A stretch of DNA of 64,000 bases from JASHPR01 sp963833885 (lineage in GTDB: Bacteria > Actinomycetota > Actinomycetes > Streptosporangiales > Streptosporangiaceae). The notes under the pieces are model-generated. The model was not told the origin of the DNA. It was given only the letters and a program-made list of their open reading frames with translations, and made no database searches. The translations under genes and the position numbers were made by a program. Within the stretch, counting starts at the first letter, position 1; each line of letters starts with the position of its first letter. Shown in pieces: positions 8,746 to 17,891 of this stretch. The stretch spans positions 248,001 to 312,000 of the forward strand of contig CAWHZU010000019.1 in the NCBI GenBank assembly GCA_963833885.1. The letters are read 5' to 3'.

Positions 8746-11544
8746 CCGGCGGAACCAGTCTGACTCCACCGCCTCGAATATCGGCAGCCGGTGCTCCGCG
8801 CCGCTTCCGTTAGCGGGCGGAACGATCACTCCACCGAAGGTCAAGCTGGTCTCGACGCTGGCGGGCGCTCCGAGAACAGGATGCGAGGCGGTAAACGACG
8901 ACGAATCAGACCCGTTGCCGACGGCCGGGACCGATCCGCTACCGAAGTCGAAGGCGGCGGGCGAAGCGGCAGTGGGCAAAGCCGCAGTAGGCCTGTCCGA
9001 TTCCGGCATCTCGGCCTTGGGTGCCGCCTCGGGCTCTGCGTCCGGCCCGGTGACGGGCGGCAGTCCGGTCACGATCGGCTGCGGGCCTGTGACCAGGGGC
9101 TGCGGCCGGGTAAGCCCTGGCTCGAGTTCGTCGTCGGCCGGCCTCGGTACGGTGCGGAAAACGGGCAGCGGCCCGGTCGCTGCCCAGCTGCCTGGCCTGG
9201 GCCCGGCACCCGGAATCCGCTTCGGGCCGAGGCCGCCGATGTCCTCGGCGTCCGCCCGCAGCGGAGCGAACCTCGGCGTTCTCGCCGCATCGACCTCTTG
9301 CTCGGCGATCGAGCGCCCGTCGTCTCCCCAGATGCTGGTCGAGCCGCCGTTCGTCCCAACGCCGACTCCGGCAAACGCCCCGTCGGCGAACGGCCCGAGC
9401 GCGGGTTCGGACATCGAGTCCCGGCGCATGCCTGGCGTGTCGTCCGGCGTCTCGTGCATGATCGTCTCATCGGGCAGCCAGACCAGGGCAATGAGACCGC
9501 CGGAGGCTGCGGGACGTAGCCGGACCCTGATGCCGTGCCGGGCCGCCAGCCGGGCGACCACGAACAGGCCCATGCGACGCGACACCGCCACGTCCACCAC
9601 CGGCGGGTTGTCCAGCCGCCAGTTGGCGTGCGCCATCTCTTCGGCCCCCATGCCGACACCCTGGTCGGTGATCTCCAGCAGGACTCCCCCGCTGCTGAGC
9701 AGGTGACCGGCGATCGTGACCGGCGTGTCCGCGGCCGAGAACGAGGTGGCGTTCTCCACCAGCTCGGCGGTCAGGTGCACCACATCGCTGACCGCCTGCC
9801 CGCGTGCCGCGATGCCCGGCTGCACGTTCAGGGTGACCCGTTCGTACTGCTCGATCTCGGACAGGGCCGCACGGAGCACGTCCACGAGCGCCACCGGCTG
9901 GTTCCAGCGCCTGGACTCGTCATGCCCCGCGAGCACCAGCAGGTTCTCCGAGTTGCGGCGCATGCGGGTGGCCAGGTGGTCCATCTGGAACAGGCTCGAC
10001 AGCCGTTCCGGGTCCTGCTCACCCTGCTCGAGATCATCGATCAGGCGAATCTGCCGCTCCACGAGCGACTGGCTGCGGCGGGAGAGGTTCACGAACATCG
10101 CGTTGACGTTCCCCCGCAGCGCGGCCTCGTTCGCCGCCAGCCGCAGCGCCTCCCGGTGCACCTGATCAAACGCCCGCGCCACCTCACCGATCTCGTCTGA
10201 GGAGTTGACGTCGATCGGGTCCACCTCGAGCGAGACGCCCTCGCCGTCGGTCTCGCTCATCCGGCGCACCGCATCGGGGAGGCGGAGCCCGGCCACCTCG
10301 AGGGCTCCGGTCCGCAGCTTGCGCAGCGGCCGGACCATGGACCTGGCCACGATGATCGTGATCATGAGGACCACGATCAGGACGGCCAGAACCTCGATCC
10401 CGGTCTCTACGGCGGTCCGCGTCAGCGCATTATGCTGCGATTGACTCTGCCCGATGATCGATTTGACCAGGCCCTGCTCCACCTTGCGCATGTCCGTCAA
10501 GGTGGCTGTCATGTCGCTGTTCCATACCGCAGCCGGAGCGGCCGACCGCGGCGAGCCGGACGGCACGCTGACCACGACGCTGCCGCCGCTGCCTCCGCTG
10601 GCGATCGCCTGCTTTTCCATTTCCTGGGCAGTATCGACCGGCGGCCCGGCCACCGTGTTGCTGTAGATCTGCTGCTCGCCGATGGTCGCTGCGCTCTGGA
10701 ACTCCTGGAGTTCCGCCTGCTGGGCCGCCAGCGCGCTGGACAGGGTGCCTTCGGCGCCGGGCTCAAACTGCCTGTCGAGCAGCGCCGCATACAGGATTCC
10801 GCGCTGCTGCGACGCCTCGTCCTCGGTCCGGGACAGCGCACCGAGGGCTCGGACGGTGTTGGCCAGCGTGGCGTCGCTGCTGCCCTGCGAGATCTGGTCG
10901 TTGAGCGTGAACAGGTCGGCGATCGCCTCGGAGTAGTCGCCGACGATGTTCAGCGAGGGAGCCAGGCTGTGCACCGCTGCGGAGCGGTAGTGCGGCAAGT
11001 CGGTGACCCGGTCCAGCACCGCGGACAGGTCGCTCTTCACCTGCGCGGGGAAGGCTGAGTTACTGGTGATCCCGCTGGAAAGGCTTGTGACTTGGGCGGC
11101 TGCAGCATTAGTCCGTGCATAGTCAGCGTTCAGAGCCGACGTCGGAGCTCCGGTCGGTGTATGCAGGGCACTCTTTCTGCCCATCGCGATGTAACCGGCA
11201 AGGTCGTCGCGCTCATCCTCCATCGCGAAAGCGAGGTGGGTAACGGCGCTGCCCAGGTTCGCCATCTGCTCCACCCGCTGGTCCGAGGCGGCGCTCTTCA
11301 TGGCTTCCTGGATACGTACCAGGCCGAAGGCCATGGCCGTGACGGTCGGGATCGCGATCAGTGCGATAAGCCGCCAGCTCACCCGCCAGTTGCGGAGCGC
11401 GAAGCGCGATCCCCTTGCGGCTGCGCCGCGCTGCGCGTCCTCCCTCGGGCCGCCCTGCGCACCGACAGCTTCAGGCGACTCAGGAGCCTGATCGACGACA
11501 GGTGCGGACCCGGCGCCGGACTGATCGGTCGGACGTGTGCGCAC
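8641..11544 (-). CDS. Nitrate-sensor-type membrane histidine kinase (CvnA-type), conservon 2, frameshifted at 3' end
   Basis: As read, 967 residues from the GTG at 11544. Layout matches the first kinase: short cytoplasmic N-terminus, membrane helix around 59-78, helical extracytoplasmic sensor region, second helix around 371-400, HAMP-like linker, conserved FQMDHLATRMRRNSENLL near 516-538, ELVENATSFS, DQGVGM and GLFVVARLAARHG. The kinase core is close to identical to copy 1, whereas the sensor regions differ strongly, so the two should sense different things. A Pro/Thr-rich tail follows. The final part is out of frame (see 8405-8745), and the natural product was probably about 1045 residues. 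It heads the operon kinase, roadblock, DUF742, GTPase. Confidence 0.88.
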   Translation of the reverse strand: MRTRPTDQSGAGSAPVVDQAPESPEAVGAQGGPREDAQRGAAARGSRFALRNWRVSWRLIALIAIPTVTAMAFGLVRIQEAMKSAASDQRVEQMANLGSAVTHLAFAMEDERDDLAGYIAMGRKSALHTPTGAPTSALNADYARTNAAAAQVTSLSSGITSNSAFPAQVKSDLSAVLDRVTDLPHYRSAAVHSLAPSLNIVGDYSEAIADLFTLNDQISQGSSDATLANTVRALGALSRTEDEASQQRGILYAALLDRQFEPGAEGTLSSALAAQQAELQEFQSAATIGEQQIYSNTVAGPPVDTAQEMEKQAIASGGSGGSVVVSVPSGSPRSAAPAAVWNSDMTATLTDMRKVEQGLVKSIIGQSQSQHNALTRTAVETGIEVLAVLIVVLMITIIVARSMVRPLRKLRTGALEVAGLRLPDAVRRMSETDGEGVSLEVDPIDVNSSDEIGEVARAFDQVHREALRLAANEAALRGNVNAMFVNLSRRSQSLVERQIRLIDDLEQGEQDPERLSSLFQMDHLATRMRRNSENLLVLAGHDESRRWNQPVALVDVLRAALSEIEQYERVTLNVQPGIAARGQAVSDVVHLTAELVENATSFSAADTPVTIAGHLLSSGGVLLEITDQGVGMGAEEMAHANWRLDNPPVVDVAVSRRMGLFVVARLAARHGIRVRLRPAASGGLIALVWLPDETIMHETPDDTPGMRRDSMSEPALGPFADGAFAGVGVGTNGGSTSIWGDDGRSIAEQEVDAARTPRFAPLRADAEDIGGLGPKRIPGAGPRPGSWAATGPLPVFRTVPRPADDELEPGLTRPQPLVTGPQPIVTGLPPVTGPDAEPEAAPKAEMPESDRPTAALPTAASPAAFDFGSGSVPAVGNGSDSSSFTASHPVLGAPASVETSLTFGGVIVPPANGSGAEHRLPIFEAVESDWFRRGRPSAGRRPPSRSQSRATDGLPLRPTRAGALPRP

Positions 11545-12078
11545 TACGCCCTCACCTCACGGCGTTGGGAAAACGTCGGAACACATGCCGACATGCCAGA
11601 CAAGGAGTCGGACGGCATCCGTCCTCCTTCCCGGGTAGGTCGCCACAGCACAGGAGAGCTTAGAGCAACCCTAGCCGCACAAAACGGATACGGAGATGTA
11701 ATCGATGCTGGCTGGAGATTTAGTTTGAGTGGTACCGGCCTCGGCACTTAGCCGAGCGGCCCCTGCGACACTCACGCAACTCTGTTGCTTGACGCCATCA
11801 CATGCTATGGCGCATGCACACTACTCCGGCCTTCTCCTTAGGGCCACCGCCTTGCCAGGAAGGCAGCGATACGGTCAAGCCGGCCAGCAGCGAAAACTTA
11901 CCAAAATATCCCATACACGGTCAAAGCGCCGCAGTCGCCGCGGCGCGCCGGGGGCGCGGCCGGAGCGGCCCGCAAGCGCGGACCGGCCGGGCCGTCTCTC
12001 CTGATATACGCCGAGTGGCATACGCCGAGGGATCGACCAGGCGGGGCCGCCCCGGCCCCGCCAGCGCGGTCACGGCCG
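11545..12078. other. Intergenic region upstream of conservon 2
   Basis: About 530 bp with no convincing gene. It must contain the promoter of the conservon 2 kinase. Part of it (11680-11730) is less GC-rich than its surroundings. I see no clear sigma-70 hexamer pair and no known RNA. Confidence 0.5.
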
Positions 12079-12152
12079 TGGGGCGGGTGGGGCTCGAACC
12101 CACGACCGGCGGATTATGAGTCCGCTGCTCTGACCGGCTGAGCTACCGCCCC
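12079..12152 (-). tRNA. tRNA with CAU anticodon (elongator Met most likely)
   Basis: A complete cloverleaf on the minus strand. The acceptor stem GGGGCGG pairs with CCGCCCC, the D arm contains AGCTCAGCCGGTCAGAGC, the anticodon stem GCGGA/TCCGC encloses loop CTCATAA, and the T arm is GTGGG-TTCGAGC-CCCAC. The discriminator base is A; CCA is not encoded. CAU can be elongator Met, initiator Met or lysidine-modified Ile. The 1-72 G:C pair argues against the initiator; Met versus Ile2 is not settled here. Confidence 0.88.
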
Positions 12153-12227
12153 GAAGTCGTGTGAACAACCTACAGCAGAGCGATCGGTGCTACCCGGGCG
12201 TGGCCCGGGCCCGGAATCGGCCGCCAT

Positions 12228-12319
12228 CAGAAGGTGCGGTGCGCGACCGCCAGAAGGTGCGGCGCGCGACCGCGCGGCAGGCCGGGGTGAGCAGCTGCGG
12301 CAGGCCAACGTGAGCAGCT
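12228..12319. repeat. Two adjacent pairs of 23-bp tandem repeats
   Basis: Positions 12228-12250 and 12251-12273 are the same 23-mer apart from one base. They are followed at once by a second unrelated 23-mer, repeated at 12274-12296 and 12297-12319 with three or so changes. All four units are head-to-tail with the same period. They lie in the gap between the tRNA and the lipoprotein gene at 12556. Function unknown. Confidence 0.8.
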
Positions 12320-12555
12320 ACAGAATGGTCACGTTGAGACATTTGCTGATATAAGACTCTCAGATCTGATTTAGGCTACGCTTCAACCGCTTATCATCAC
12401 GACTACGACCATTGACGATACGGCGTGCCATACAGCGCTGTAGTTCAACGGATCGGACACTCTGCTCGCGACAGCCTGGCCGTACGATGCTGCGCCCCGG
12501 TGCCCCCGATGAGCTTTCGCGCCATTCCGAGTTCTTAACCCCGCTAAGGAGCGTC

Positions 12556-13536
12556 ATGAGAAGGACCAGCGTAAGACAGCTCGTCGCGACCGCAGTCTTG
12601 GGCGTGTTCCCGTTAATGCTGGCCGCGGCGTGCGGCAGCTCATCAAGCTCGTCGCCGCCGGCGAGCAGCGGCCTGGAGAAGACGAACCTTGTGGTCGGCG
12701 CCGTGCCGGCGGAGACCGGCGCAGCCATGTTCATCGCGCAAGAGCGGGGCATCTTCGCCAAGCACGGACTGCACGTGACGGTGAAGAGCATCACCAGCAC
12801 CACCACGATCGTCCCCGACATGCTGTCCGGCGCCGTCGACATAGCGTCCGGGCAGATACCGACGTTCATCGCCGCCCAGGCTCACGGGGTCGGCTCGTTC
12901 CACCTGCTGGCGAGCGGGCTCACGCTCGGCCCCGGCGTCAACGAGATCCTCGCGCTGAAGTCTTCTGGCATCACCACCCCCGGCCAGCTCAAGGGGAAGA
13001 CACTCGCGGTCAACGCACCGACCGGAGACTCAGCTCTGCTGACCGACGTGGTGCTGGCCGACGCCGGGGTCAGCCCGAGCAAGGTGACTCATAAGGTCAT
13101 TCCGTTCACTGATATGGGCGTTGCGCTGTCGCAGCACGAGGTGGACGCCGTCTACTGCACGGAGCCCACGTGCACCGAGATCAAGGCCAAGTACGGCGCC
13201 CAGGTGATCGCCGACACTGACCAGGGGGCCGCACAGGGCATGCTGACCGCCGGGTACACGGCAACCACGGCGTGGATGAAGAAGTACCCGAAGACCGCCG
13301 CCGCGTTCACGGCCTCGATCCTCGAGGCCAGCAAGATCGCTGACAGCAACCGTGCCGACCTCTCCAAGGCGCTCGTCGCCAGCCTGCACATCACCCCGGC
13401 GGTCGCCGGCTCGGTGGCCATCGGCACCTTCCCCACCTCCGTCAACCAGGCCAAGTTGCAGCAGGTCGTCAACCTGATGGTCAAGTTCGGCGAGCTCAAA
13501 GGAAGCTTCAACGTGGCTTCACTCACCAAGTCATAG
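12556..13536 (+). CDS. ABC transporter substrate-binding lipoprotein (NMT1/SsuA-like), tandem copy 1
   Basis: A 326-residue lipoprotein starting at the ATG at 12556 with AAGGAG four bases upstream. The signal peptide ends in lipobox LAAAC (Cys26), followed by a Ser-rich linker. The mature protein has AMFIAQERGIFAKHG, DIASGQ and a TDQGAAQG segment. It is closely related to the next gene, and both carry a YCxEPxC pair (here Cys201 and Cys206) in the second lobe near the expected ligand cleft. Its transporter is most likely the permeases and ATPase at 16233-18671, across an oppositely oriented UbiD gene. The ligand is unknown; the setting suggests an organic acid. Confidence 0.88.
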   Translation: MRRTSVRQLVATAVLGVFPLMLAAACGSSSSSSPPASSGLEKTNLVVGAVPAETGAAMFIAQERGIFAKHGLHVTVKSITSTTTIVPDMLSGAVDIASGQIPTFIAAQAHGVGSFHLLASGLTLGPGVNEILALKSSGITTPGQLKGKTLAVNAPTGDSALLTDVVLADAGVSPSKVTHKVIPFTDMGVALSQHEVDAVYCTEPTCTEIKAKYGAQVIADTDQGAAQGMLTAGYTATTAWMKKYPKTAAAFTASILEASKIADSNRADLSKALVASLHITPAVAGSVAIGTFPTSVNQAKLQQVVNLMVKFGELKGSFNVASLTKS

Positions 13537-13544
13537 CGGTAACC

Positions 13545-13587
13545 CCGGGCCCGGCGGCCGACCGTGAGCCGCAGCCGCCGGGCCCGG
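13545..13587. terminator. Strong GC hairpin between the tandem lipoprotein genes
   Basis: A perfect 14-bp inverted repeat (13545-13558 with 13574-13587) around a 15-nt loop, starting 9 bp after the stop codon. There is no U-tract. It lies between two same-strand paralogues, so it may act as a partial terminator or as an mRNA 3' stabiliser that makes the first gene more highly expressed than the second. Confidence 0.6.
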
Positions 13588-13623
13588 ACCGGCCGGGCAG
13601 GCTCCGGCCTCCAAGGAGTAAAC

Positions 13624-14595
13624 ATGAGGACCCCGAGCGGGAAACTAGTCACAACGGCCGTCCTGAGCGTGCTTGCGCTGACGCTGGCAGCGTCGTGCAG
13701 TTCGCCGGGCACCTCAGGCCCAGCGAGCCCCGGGCAGAAAGCAAATGTGGTAGTCGGCGCCGTGCCCGCGGAGACCGGTGCCGCGATGTACATCGCACAG
13801 GAGCACGGCATCTTCGCCGAGCACGGGCTGCACGTGACCATCCGCGCCATCCAGAGCACCAGCGACATCCTGCCCGAGATGGCGAAGGGCAGCATCGACA
13901 TCGCTTCCGGGCAGCTTCCCAGCTTCATCATGGCGGAAGTTGGCGGCACCGGCTCGTTCCGGCTGCTGGCGAGCGGGCTCACGCTCAGCCCCGGTGTCAA
14001 CGAGATCCTGGCGATGAAGTGGTCGGGCATCACCGACCCCGCTCAGCTCAAGCACAAGACGATCGCCGAAAACGCGCCCATCGGGGACTCGCCGCTGCTT
14101 GTCGATTCCGTGCTCGCCTCGTACGGCATGAAGCCGAACCAGGTCACGGTCAAGATACTGGGCTTCCCGGAGATGGGTGCCGCGCTGGCGGCCCACCAGG
14201 TGGACGCCGCCTACTGCGTCGAGCCCTACTGCACCGACATCCAGCAGAAGTACGGCGCCGAGGTGATCGCCGACACCGACCAGGGCGCCGCCCAGGGCCT
14301 GCTGACATCCGGGTACACGGTCACTGCGAAGTGGCTGACGAATAACAAGAAGACCGCCGCTGAGTTCGCGGCTTCCATCGCCGAGGGTGCCACCCTCGCA
14401 GACACCAATCCGGCCGACCTGCAACGCGCCCTCGCGGCAAGCCTGCACCTTTCGCCCCAGGTCGCGGACGTGATGGCCACCGGTACGTTTCCCACCACGG
14501 TGGATCCTGTCAAGATCAGCCAGGTGGCCGACCTCATGCTCACGTTCGGCGAGATCAAGCGGCCCTTCGACGTGAGCAGGCTGCTCGGCAGCTGA
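13624..14595 (+). CDS. ABC transporter substrate-binding lipoprotein (NMT1/SsuA-like), tandem copy 2
   Basis: A 323-residue paralogue of the preceding gene, starting at the ATG at 13624 after AAGGAG. Lipobox LAASC gives Cys25. Shared features are VVGAVPAETGAAM, the GIFAEHGLHVT segment, DIASGQLP and Cys198/Cys203 in YCxEPxC. It ends 2 bp from the convergent UbiD gene. Two similar binding proteins for one transporter usually widen ligand range; that is an inference, since only one permease/ATPase set is nearby. Confidence 0.88.
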   Translation: MRTPSGKLVTTAVLSVLALTLAASCSSPGTSGPASPGQKANVVVGAVPAETGAAMYIAQEHGIFAEHGLHVTIRAIQSTSDILPEMAKGSIDIASGQLPSFIMAEVGGTGSFRLLASGLTLSPGVNEILAMKWSGITDPAQLKHKTIAENAPIGDSPLLVDSVLASYGMKPNQVTVKILGFPEMGAALAAHQVDAAYCVEPYCTDIQQKYGAEVIADTDQGAAQGLLTSGYTVTAKWLTNNKKTAAEFAASIAEGATLADTNPADLQRALAASLHLSPQVADVMATGTFPTTVDPVKISQVADLMLTFGEIKRPFDVSRLLGS

Positions 14596-14597
14596 CG

Positions 14598-16058
14598 TCA
14601 GGCTGGCTTGCCGAATACCTGCGGGTACCGCTCGGTCACCCGGGCTGCGACCTCTGGCGGGACGGTAACCGGCCGCGGAAACTGGCCGAGCACCCGGCGC
14701 CGGTAAGGCTGACAGGCGTTGATGATCGCGCGGGACATCGGCAGTGTGTCGAGCCGGCCTCCATCGGGCCGCTCCACCATGGGATCGAGTGCCATGCCCC
14801 AGGAATTCCTGATGAATTCGATGGAATCGTGCGGATCTGTTCGGGTGCAGATCGCCCACAGCACCTGTTCGGTGTTGCTCGGGTCGATGTCGTCGTCGAC
14901 CACGACGGTGTACTTTCCGCCGAAGGCGCCCTCCCTGACCTGCGCCGCCACGAGTCCCGCCTGCTGGGCGTGACCGAGATATGCCTGGTCGATAGCAATG
15001 ACGTTGAAGGCGCGCGTGTACCCCGCCTCGTGGCACCAGACGCCGACGACGTTGGGCACCCCAGCGTCGTCCAGGGCATCCCAGATCATCGCTGACCGCA
15101 TCGGGCAGCGAAAGTACGAATAGTCGTACGGCGGGATGCCCGCGCACGTGCCGAGGATGATGGGGTCGTCGCGGTAGTAGACAGCTTCCACCTCGAGGGT
15201 GGGCACCTGCATCATGCCGCCCGCGTAGTAGCCGAGGAACTCGCCATATGGGCCTTCGGGCACGGTGCCGGAAGACAGGTAGCCCTCGATCACGATCTCG
15301 CTGGCCGCCGGGACCGGGAGCCCGGTCACCGGCGCCTGGACCAGCTCCAGGCCTCCATGCAGCTGATCGAGCACGTCGTACTCACAGACCCCGGCCGGCA
15401 ACTCCATGCCCCCCAGGGCTCCAAGCGCCGGATGATGGCCGAGGGACACGGCAACCGGTGCCCGCTCGCCGCGACGCTGGTACTTGTCAATATGCAGCCT
15501 GGCGTGGTGACTGGCGTTGACGAAGAGGCACAGCCGCCGCGAGTCGTGGACCATCATGCGGTAGGTCCCGACGTTCACCCACCCCGTGTCCGGGTCCCGG
15601 GTGACCACGGCGTCGAACGTGCCGAGGTAACGGCCGCCATCGAGCTCGTGCCATTGCGGAGCTGGGAAAATGGACAGGTCCACGTCCGCTCCGCGTAGCT
15701 CGTTGCGCATAAGCGGCCCGACGTTGCCAGCGCTGGCGCGGCGCACTGTCCCGGTTTCCGAAGGGTTCCGCAGCCGCGACCGCAGCGCCCGCACGAGCGC
15801 CTGACTGTCACCCTGCCAGCCGCAGCCGAGCGTATAGCTGACCCGCTCGGCATCCAGCAGCGAGCCGGTGAGGATGCGGAAGCCGCGGGCATAGCCCTTC
15901 ATCTCATCGAAGAGCAGGACCCGCTTGCCCTGCTTGGCATTCAGGTCGGTGACGGCTCCAACCTCCAGGTGGGGATCCGCCCCCAGCACCTCACAAACGA
16001 GGCCGCGCGACCGCATGTAATCAAGCCAGCCCCGCAAGTCTTCCACGGCACCCCTCAC
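14598..16058 (-). CDS. UbiD-family decarboxylase, copy 1
   Basis: A 486-residue UbiD-type enzyme; the family (de)carboxylates aromatic or alpha,beta-unsaturated acids using prenylated FMN and a divalent metal. The catalytic signatures are present: NVGTYR (cofactor-binding Asn and catalytic Arg) and EGPYGE (the two catalytic Glu), plus WHELDGGRY and the DYSYFRCPMRS region. The length fits the family. The GTG at 16058 is used here; a GTG four codons on (16046) has a better-placed GAGGGG. A second UbiD lies at 19614-21050 and the prenyltransferase UbiX at 21146. Too divergent from ubiquinone or menaquinone enzymes to assign a substrate. Confidence 0.9.
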   Translation of the reverse strand: MRGAVEDLRGWLDYMRSRGLVCEVLGADPHLEVGAVTDLNAKQGKRVLLFDEMKGYARGFRILTGSLLDAERVSYTLGCGWQGDSQALVRALRSRLRNPSETGTVRRASAGNVGPLMRNELRGADVDLSIFPAPQWHELDGGRYLGTFDAVVTRDPDTGWVNVGTYRMMVHDSRRLCLFVNASHHARLHIDKYQRRGERAPVAVSLGHHPALGALGGMELPAGVCEYDVLDQLHGGLELVQAPVTGLPVPAASEIVIEGYLSSGTVPEGPYGEFLGYYAGGMMQVPTLEVEAVYYRDDPIILGTCAGIPPYDYSYFRCPMRSAMIWDALDDAGVPNVVGVWCHEAGYTRAFNVIAIDQAYLGHAQQAGLVAAQVREGAFGGKYTVVVDDDIDPSNTEQVLWAICTRTDPHDSIEFIRNSWGMALDPMVERPDGGRLDTLPMSRAIINACQPYRRRVLGQFPRPVTVPPEVAARVTERYPQVFGKPA

Positions 16059-16232
16059 AATCTGGCGAGCTGCGTGAGGCCCGGCGATCAGCGAGAGATC
16101 TCCGCGTATGCCCCCGAAGTGGAGCGTTTTCTCTTGGAGATACCCTTACCGGGATGTAACGTCGAATGAAGTCGATCATCGGTATTCTGCCACATAGCAT
16201 CCGAAAAGGTTTTGGCATCAGTTGGGTGGAAC

Positions 16233-17063
16233 GTGGCGACGAGCGATCACATCGGGGCAGCGCCGCCAGCGCAGCGAGTCCGCCGCTCGGTATGGTTTCG
16301 CGGACTTGCCGGAGTGGTGGCCTTCCTGTGCCTCGCGGAACTGCTCGGCAGAATTGGCGTGATCAGCAAGGCGCTGCCGCTGATATCGACCGTGCTCGGC
16401 CAGGCGTTCGGCTTACTCGGCAACACGCAGTTTCTTACCGACACTGCCGCGACGCTCGGCGCGTGGGCGACAGGCCTGGCCATCACGGTGGCCGTGGGCG
16501 TGCCTCTCGGCCTGATCCTTGGCAGCGTGCCTGGAGTCCGCAGCGCCACGCGAGCGATCGTTGAGTTCCTGCGCCCGATTCCCGCTGTCGCGCTCATCCC
16601 GCTGGCAGCCCTGGTGCTGGGGCCCGGCCAGCGGATGAATATCACGCTGGTCGTGTACGCGTCGATCTGGCCGGTGCTGTTCAACACGATCTACGGCCTG
16701 GACGACGTGGACCCCTTGGCAAAGGAGACGCTGCGCGCGTTTGGGTTCGGGCGCCTCGCGGTGATCCGGCGGGTCAGCCTGCCGGCCGCCGCCCCCTTCA
16801 TCGCCACCGGAGTCCGGGTCGCGTCGTCGATCGCGATCATCGTGAGCATTGCTACCGGCGTGCTCACCGGCAGCATCGACGGCAACGGGATCGGGGCGTT
16901 CATCGCGGACGAGAACACGGCGGGCAACATCAACCCCATTCTCGCCGCCGCCCTCTGGACGGGCGTGCTCGGCTTGGCCCTGAACGCGCTGCTGCTTTGG
17001 GGCGAACGCCGCTTGATCCCGTGGCACCGCTCTCTCCTCGAGGAATCCGAGGTCTGGCGGTGA
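16233..17063 (+). CDS. ABC transporter permease (SsuC/TauC-like)
   Basis: A BPD-type permease of about 276 residues, six predicted membrane helices, with the cytoplasmic-loop signature around EALRAFG-like residues (KETLRAFGFG) that docks the ATPase. The start is uncertain: the GTG at 16233 (MATSDHIGAA) follows GGTGGA, while the TTG at 16212 would add seven residues. Its TGA overlaps the GTG start of the next permease. With the following permease and ATPase it forms an uptake transporter that probably works with the lipoproteins at 12556 and 13624. Confidence 0.88.
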   Translation: MATSDHIGAAPPAQRVRRSVWFRGLAGVVAFLCLAELLGRIGVISKALPLISTVLGQAFGLLGNTQFLTDTAATLGAWATGLAITVAVGVPLGLILGSVPGVRSATRAIVEFLRPIPAVALIPLAALVLGPGQRMNITLVVYASIWPVLFNTIYGLDDVDPLAKETLRAFGFGRLAVIRRVSLPAAAPFIATGVRVASSIAIIVSIATGVLTGSIDGNGIGAFIADENTAGNINPILAAALWTGVLGLALNALLLWGERRLIPWHRSLLEESEVWR

Positions 17064-17866
17064 GCAGGGTCGCCGCCGCGACGACGCGCTGGCTCTGGCG
17101 CTGGGCGGTGCTTGCGGCCGGGGCGCTGGCCTGGCAGGGGTGGGCCGAGTGGCGGCACAGCGCGTTCTTCCCGCCGCCCTCAGCGATCGTGGCGGAAATG
17201 TACCACCTGTGGTTCTCCGGGTCGGTCCGCCATCTGGCCCTGACCTCCAGCGCCATCAGCAACATCCTCCCGAGCCTGGGCCGCGTCGGCATCGCCCTCG
17301 GGATATCCATCGTGGTTGGCCTGGCCGCCGGGATCGCGATTGGGCGGTCCCCGGTCATCTCCGGCTACCTGGAGCCATTGCTGCACTTCGGGCGGTCGCT
17401 GCCGCCGGTAGCGCTGGTCACGGTGTTCATTGTGCTGTTCAAGCTCGGCGACCAGATGGAGATCGCGTTCATCACGTTCGGGATCGTCTGGCCGATCCTG
17501 GTCAACACGATCGACGGAGCACGGACGGTCGATCCCGTGCAGGTGGAGACCGCGCGGGTGTTCCGCCTCACCGCGAGACAGCGGCTGATCAAGCTCATCG
17601 TGCCCGCCGCCCTGCCCAAGTTCTTCGCGGGCCTGCGGATCAGTGTCTCGCTGGCCCTGGTCCTGATGGTCGTGGCCGAACTCACCGGGAGCACCGACGG
17701 CATCGGGTACCTGATGAACAACGCGAGCAGCAACTACCAGCTAACCGCGCTATGGGCGGGGATAGTGCTGCTCGGCATCCTCGGATACGTCCTGAACGCA
17801 GCCGTTCTTGGCGTGGAGCACTTCGTGCTTGCCTGGCACCGCGGCGCTCGGCGGCTCGCAAGCTGA
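17060..17866 (+). CDS. ABC transporter permease (SsuC/TauC-like), second subunit
   Basis: A 268-residue permease starting at the GTG at 17060, whose last bases overlap the previous stop codon (GTGA), showing translational coupling. Multiple hydrophobic helices and the docking loop VETARVFRLT are visible. It differs in sequence from the first permease, so the membrane channel should be a heterodimer; most SsuC-type systems use a homodimer. It ends 25 bp before the ATPase gene. Confidence 0.9.
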   Translation: MSRVAAATTRWLWRWAVLAAGALAWQGWAEWRHSAFFPPPSAIVAEMYHLWFSGSVRHLALTSSAISNILPSLGRVGIALGISIVVGLAAGIAIGRSPVISGYLEPLLHFGRSLPPVALVTVFIVLFKLGDQMEIAFITFGIVWPILVNTIDGARTVDPVQVETARVFRLTARQRLIKLIVPAALPKFFAGLRISVSLALVLMVVAELTGSTDGIGYLMNNASSNYQLTALWAGIVLLGILGYVLNAAVLGVEHFVLAWHRGARRLAS

Positions 17867-17891
17867 CGCAACCTGACGGGAACGGATCGCA

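Noticed and set aside
12079..12152. Initiator tRNA-Met
   Set aside because: The first acceptor pair is a normal G:C, while bacterial initiators have a mismatch there; elongator Met (or Ile2) fits better.
16413..17027. Open frame of 204 codons opposite the permease genes
   Set aside because: Composition is Arg/Ala/Asp-rich as in antisense shadows, and the plus-strand permeases are clear.
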